A stretch of DNA of 6,305 bases from Pseudomonadota bacterium (lineage in GTDB: Bacteria; Pseudomonadota; Alphaproteobacteria; Rhizobiales; Devosiaceae): assembly GCA_023433775.1 (NCBI GenBank), contig JAEYTY010000146.1, positions 1-6,305 of the forward strand, read 5' to 3'. The position numbers were made by a program, and so were the translations under genes. Below are positions 4,897 to 6,305 of the stretch, piece after piece. The notes below the pieces were generated by a model, which was not told the DNA's origin, did not search any database, and saw only the letters and a program-made list of their open reading frames with translations. The stretch's first letter is position 1. The number at the start of each line of letters is the position of its first letter.

Positions 4897-6141
4897 TCAG
4901 GTTGGCGCGAAGATAAGCCGCTCGATCATTTCGTTGCGGAATTTGCCTGCGGGGTCGAGGCTGTTGGCAAGAGCGCGGAAGTCGTCGAGTTTTGGGTACA
5001 ATGGCCGGACAGCCTCCGCCGGGATCGAAAAGACCTTGGCCCAATGCGGCCGGGGGCGGAATGGCGCCAGCGCCGCTTCCACGGCGCCGCCGGCAATGGC
5101 AACGGCGGCCTCATCCAGCTTCCAGGTAAAATGAAAGCCGATCGTATCTTGCCCATAGGCCGTGCTCAGCCAGAGATTGTCGGCCGCGACCGAGCGGATT
5201 TCTGAAATCTGCAAAGCCGGCGCGATTTGCGCCTGTATGCCGTGCAATGCGCGGAATGCATCCGGCGCATCCTTGCGCGCCACAAAATATTCGGATTGCA
5301 ATTCGGCTCCGGCAGAAGCCTGCTGGCCAACGGGGAAGTGAAACAGCCGGTCATGCCATGGCCCGGGGATGCCCATCTGCCCGGTACAGACCGAACCATC
5401 GAGATGCGGGATGGGATGATAAGGCCGGTCAGCGGCGCGGGCGCCGAAGATTTCGCTGACCGGGCCCTCTCCGCCATCCAGCGCCTTGACCCAAAGCTGG
5501 TCGACCACTTCGCCCTGCCAGCGGGTGAAGAGGCTGACGCTATAGGCGCGGGACATGATGGCGTCGAAATTGTCCATCACGGAGGCATCCGGCAGATCGA
5601 GGTAGATATTCTGCCGGATATTGAAGGTCGGGACGAGATCAAGCGTCAGCTCGGTGACCACGCCCAGCGCGCCGAGATTGACCACGGCCCCGTCAAATTC
5701 CGCATCGCCCCGCCGATAGGTGACGCATTCGCCTGAAGCCGTTACCAGCGTCAGTGCGCGTACGACTGCTGACAGATTTTTGTTGGCGTCACCCGAGCCA
5801 TGGGTTGCCGTGCCAATAGCGCCGGCTACAGTGATATGGGGGAGAGACGCAACCGCGGCCAGGCCATGACCGGCGTCATGCAGCGCCTGCACGACATCCG
5901 CATAGGTCTGTCCGCCATCAATGGTGACAGTTTGTGCGGCGCTATCGATGTGCATCACCCGCTCGAAATCCGAAAGCGAGATCAGCGTGCCGTCGGTATC
6001 GGCCAGGCGGTTGAATGAATGCCCCGAGCCGACCACGCGGATTTTTTCCGCGCGACGAACAACATCCTGCAATTCGGCAATCGTTCTGGGACGCTCGATG
6101 CGTGTGGCGCCGAAAGTGACATTGCCCGCCCAGTTGCGCAT
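4897..6141 (-). CDS. FAD-dependent alditol/xylitol oxidase (AldO-like)
   Basis: This family oxidises terminal hydroxyls of sugar alcohols such as xylitol and sorbitol with oxygen, releasing hydrogen peroxide. Numbered from ATG 6141 the protein has 414 residues (Streptomyces AldO, from memory, about 418). It starts at the family's NWAGN and has VVGSGHSFN with H41, the covalent flavin attachment site (AldO His46). It then has ASLPHITVAGAIGTATHGSG (98-117), GALGVVTELTL, SVSLFTRW, GIPGPWHDRLPHF-like 258-269, and the active-site residues E314/R316, H337/T339 and K369 (AldO E320/R322, H343/T345, K375). The end DPAGKFRNE matches the family. It appears cytosolic, with no signal peptide. ATG 6141 is preferred because the upstream stop is 4 bases before it and GAGGAAG (6157-6151) lies upstream, though slightly far; ATG 6159 or 6171 would overlap that gene. 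Related L-gulono/D-arabinono-lactone oxidases share the fold but match less well. The substrate remains an inference. Confidence 0.9.
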   Translation of the reverse strand: MRNWAGNVTFGATRIERPRTIAELQDVVRRAEKIRVVGSGHSFNRLADTDGTLISLSDFERVMHIDSAAQTVTIDGGQTYADVVQALHDAGHGLAAVASLPHITVAGAIGTATHGSGDANKNLSAVVRALTLVTASGECVTYRRGDAEFDGAVVNLGALGVVTELTLDLVPTFNIRQNIYLDLPDASVMDNFDAIMSRAYSVSLFTRWQGEVVDQLWVKALDGGEGPVSEIFGARAADRPYHPIPHLDGSVCTGQMGIPGPWHDRLFHFPVGQQASAGAELQSEYFVARKDAPDAFRALHGIQAQIAPALQISEIRSVAADNLWLSTAYGQDTIGFHFTWKLDEAAVAIAGGAVEAALAPFRPRPHWAKVFSIPAEAVRPLYPKLDDFRALANSLDPAGKFRNEMIERLIFAPT

Positions 6142-6145
6142 CGGC

Positions 6146-6305
6146 CTAGTCTTCCTCATCGTCCTCGACATCGGTCAGATAGACCGAGAATTCGATATCG
6201 ATCCCGCTTGCCGCAATGGCCGCTGCCGCATGGGCGGGCAGGCGGGTCGACATGGCTTCGCCCTCACTGGGATAGTCAAAAGCCATGTCGAGCACGGCCT
6301 TGCCG
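6146..6305 (-). CDS. C-terminal end of a hypothetical protein with an acidic tail (5' end outside window)
   Basis: Reading the minus strand from the window edge, 52 codons are open to TAG at 6148-6146. The visible end includes LDMAFDYPSEGEAMSTRLPAHAA, then AAIAASGIDIEFSVYLTDV, and finishes with EDDEED, a strongly acidic tail typical of a genuine C-terminus. The AxxGIDIEFSVY pattern faintly resembles the end of DUF4279-type proteins, but this is too little to name a family. The stop is 4 bases from the preferred start of the oxidase gene, and the codons for the acidic tail double as that gene's GAGGAAG ribosome site, so the two are probably one operon with coupled translation. No overlapping competitor gene is visible. 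Confidence 0.75.
   Translation of the reverse strand, partial: GKAVLDMAFDYPSEGEAMSTRLPAHAAAAIAASGIDIEFSVYLTDVEDDEED

Noticed and set aside
5227..5736. 169-residue plus-strand frame opposite the alditol oxidase
   Set aside because: It is antisense to an enzyme with all active-site residues intact, and shows no family resemblance.

Overview
The window reads as a G+C-rich alphaproteobacterial chromosome segment. Protein style (fused CysN/CysC, class III alcohol dehydrogenase with an NNSKK..WGE..GMTHF segment, AldO-type oxidase) suggests Hyphomicrobiales, perhaps a Devosia-like genus. That placement is inference from recalled family resemblance, not a search result. The window is almost fully coding and has no gene-free stretch over 120 bases. 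I see no rRNA, tRNA, CRISPR array, insertion sequence or phage gene.

Left part, plus strand. The 3' end of a bifunctional sulfate-activation gene (cysNC: end of the ATP sulfurylase GTPase subunit plus a complete APS kinase) is followed after 87 bases by a complete glutathione-dependent formaldehyde dehydrogenase (class III ADH, frmA/adhC type). A 9-bp direct repeat brackets the Shine-Dalgarno site of the dehydrogenase.

Centre, plus strand. A RES-Xre toxin-antitoxin module starts immediately after the dehydrogenase. It has a consensus -35 box two bases after the dehydrogenase stop, a weak -10, and a perfect 12-bp palindrome covering the expected transcription start and touching the Shine-Dalgarno site. 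The Xre/MbcA/ParS-type antitoxin overlaps the RES-domain toxin by 4 bases (GTGA). A UPF0178/YaiI-family protein starts only 3 bases after the toxin stop, so the three genes probably form one transcription unit. This is the most interesting region of the window.

Right part. A plus-strand lipoprotein-type polysaccharide deacetylase (NodB fold) converges, with an 8-base gap, on a minus-strand set: an unrecognised 67-residue protein, an AldO-like FAD-dependent alditol/xylitol oxidase, and the 3' end of a gene for a protein with a very acidic tail. The last two are separated by only 4 bases (or overlap, depending on the start) and are probably co-transcribed.

Functionally the window mixes core metabolism (sulfate assimilation, formaldehyde detoxification), cell-envelope polysaccharide modification and sugar-alcohol oxidation with one compact accessory module (RES-Xre) lodged between housekeeping genes. 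All functions are assigned by reading motifs by eye.
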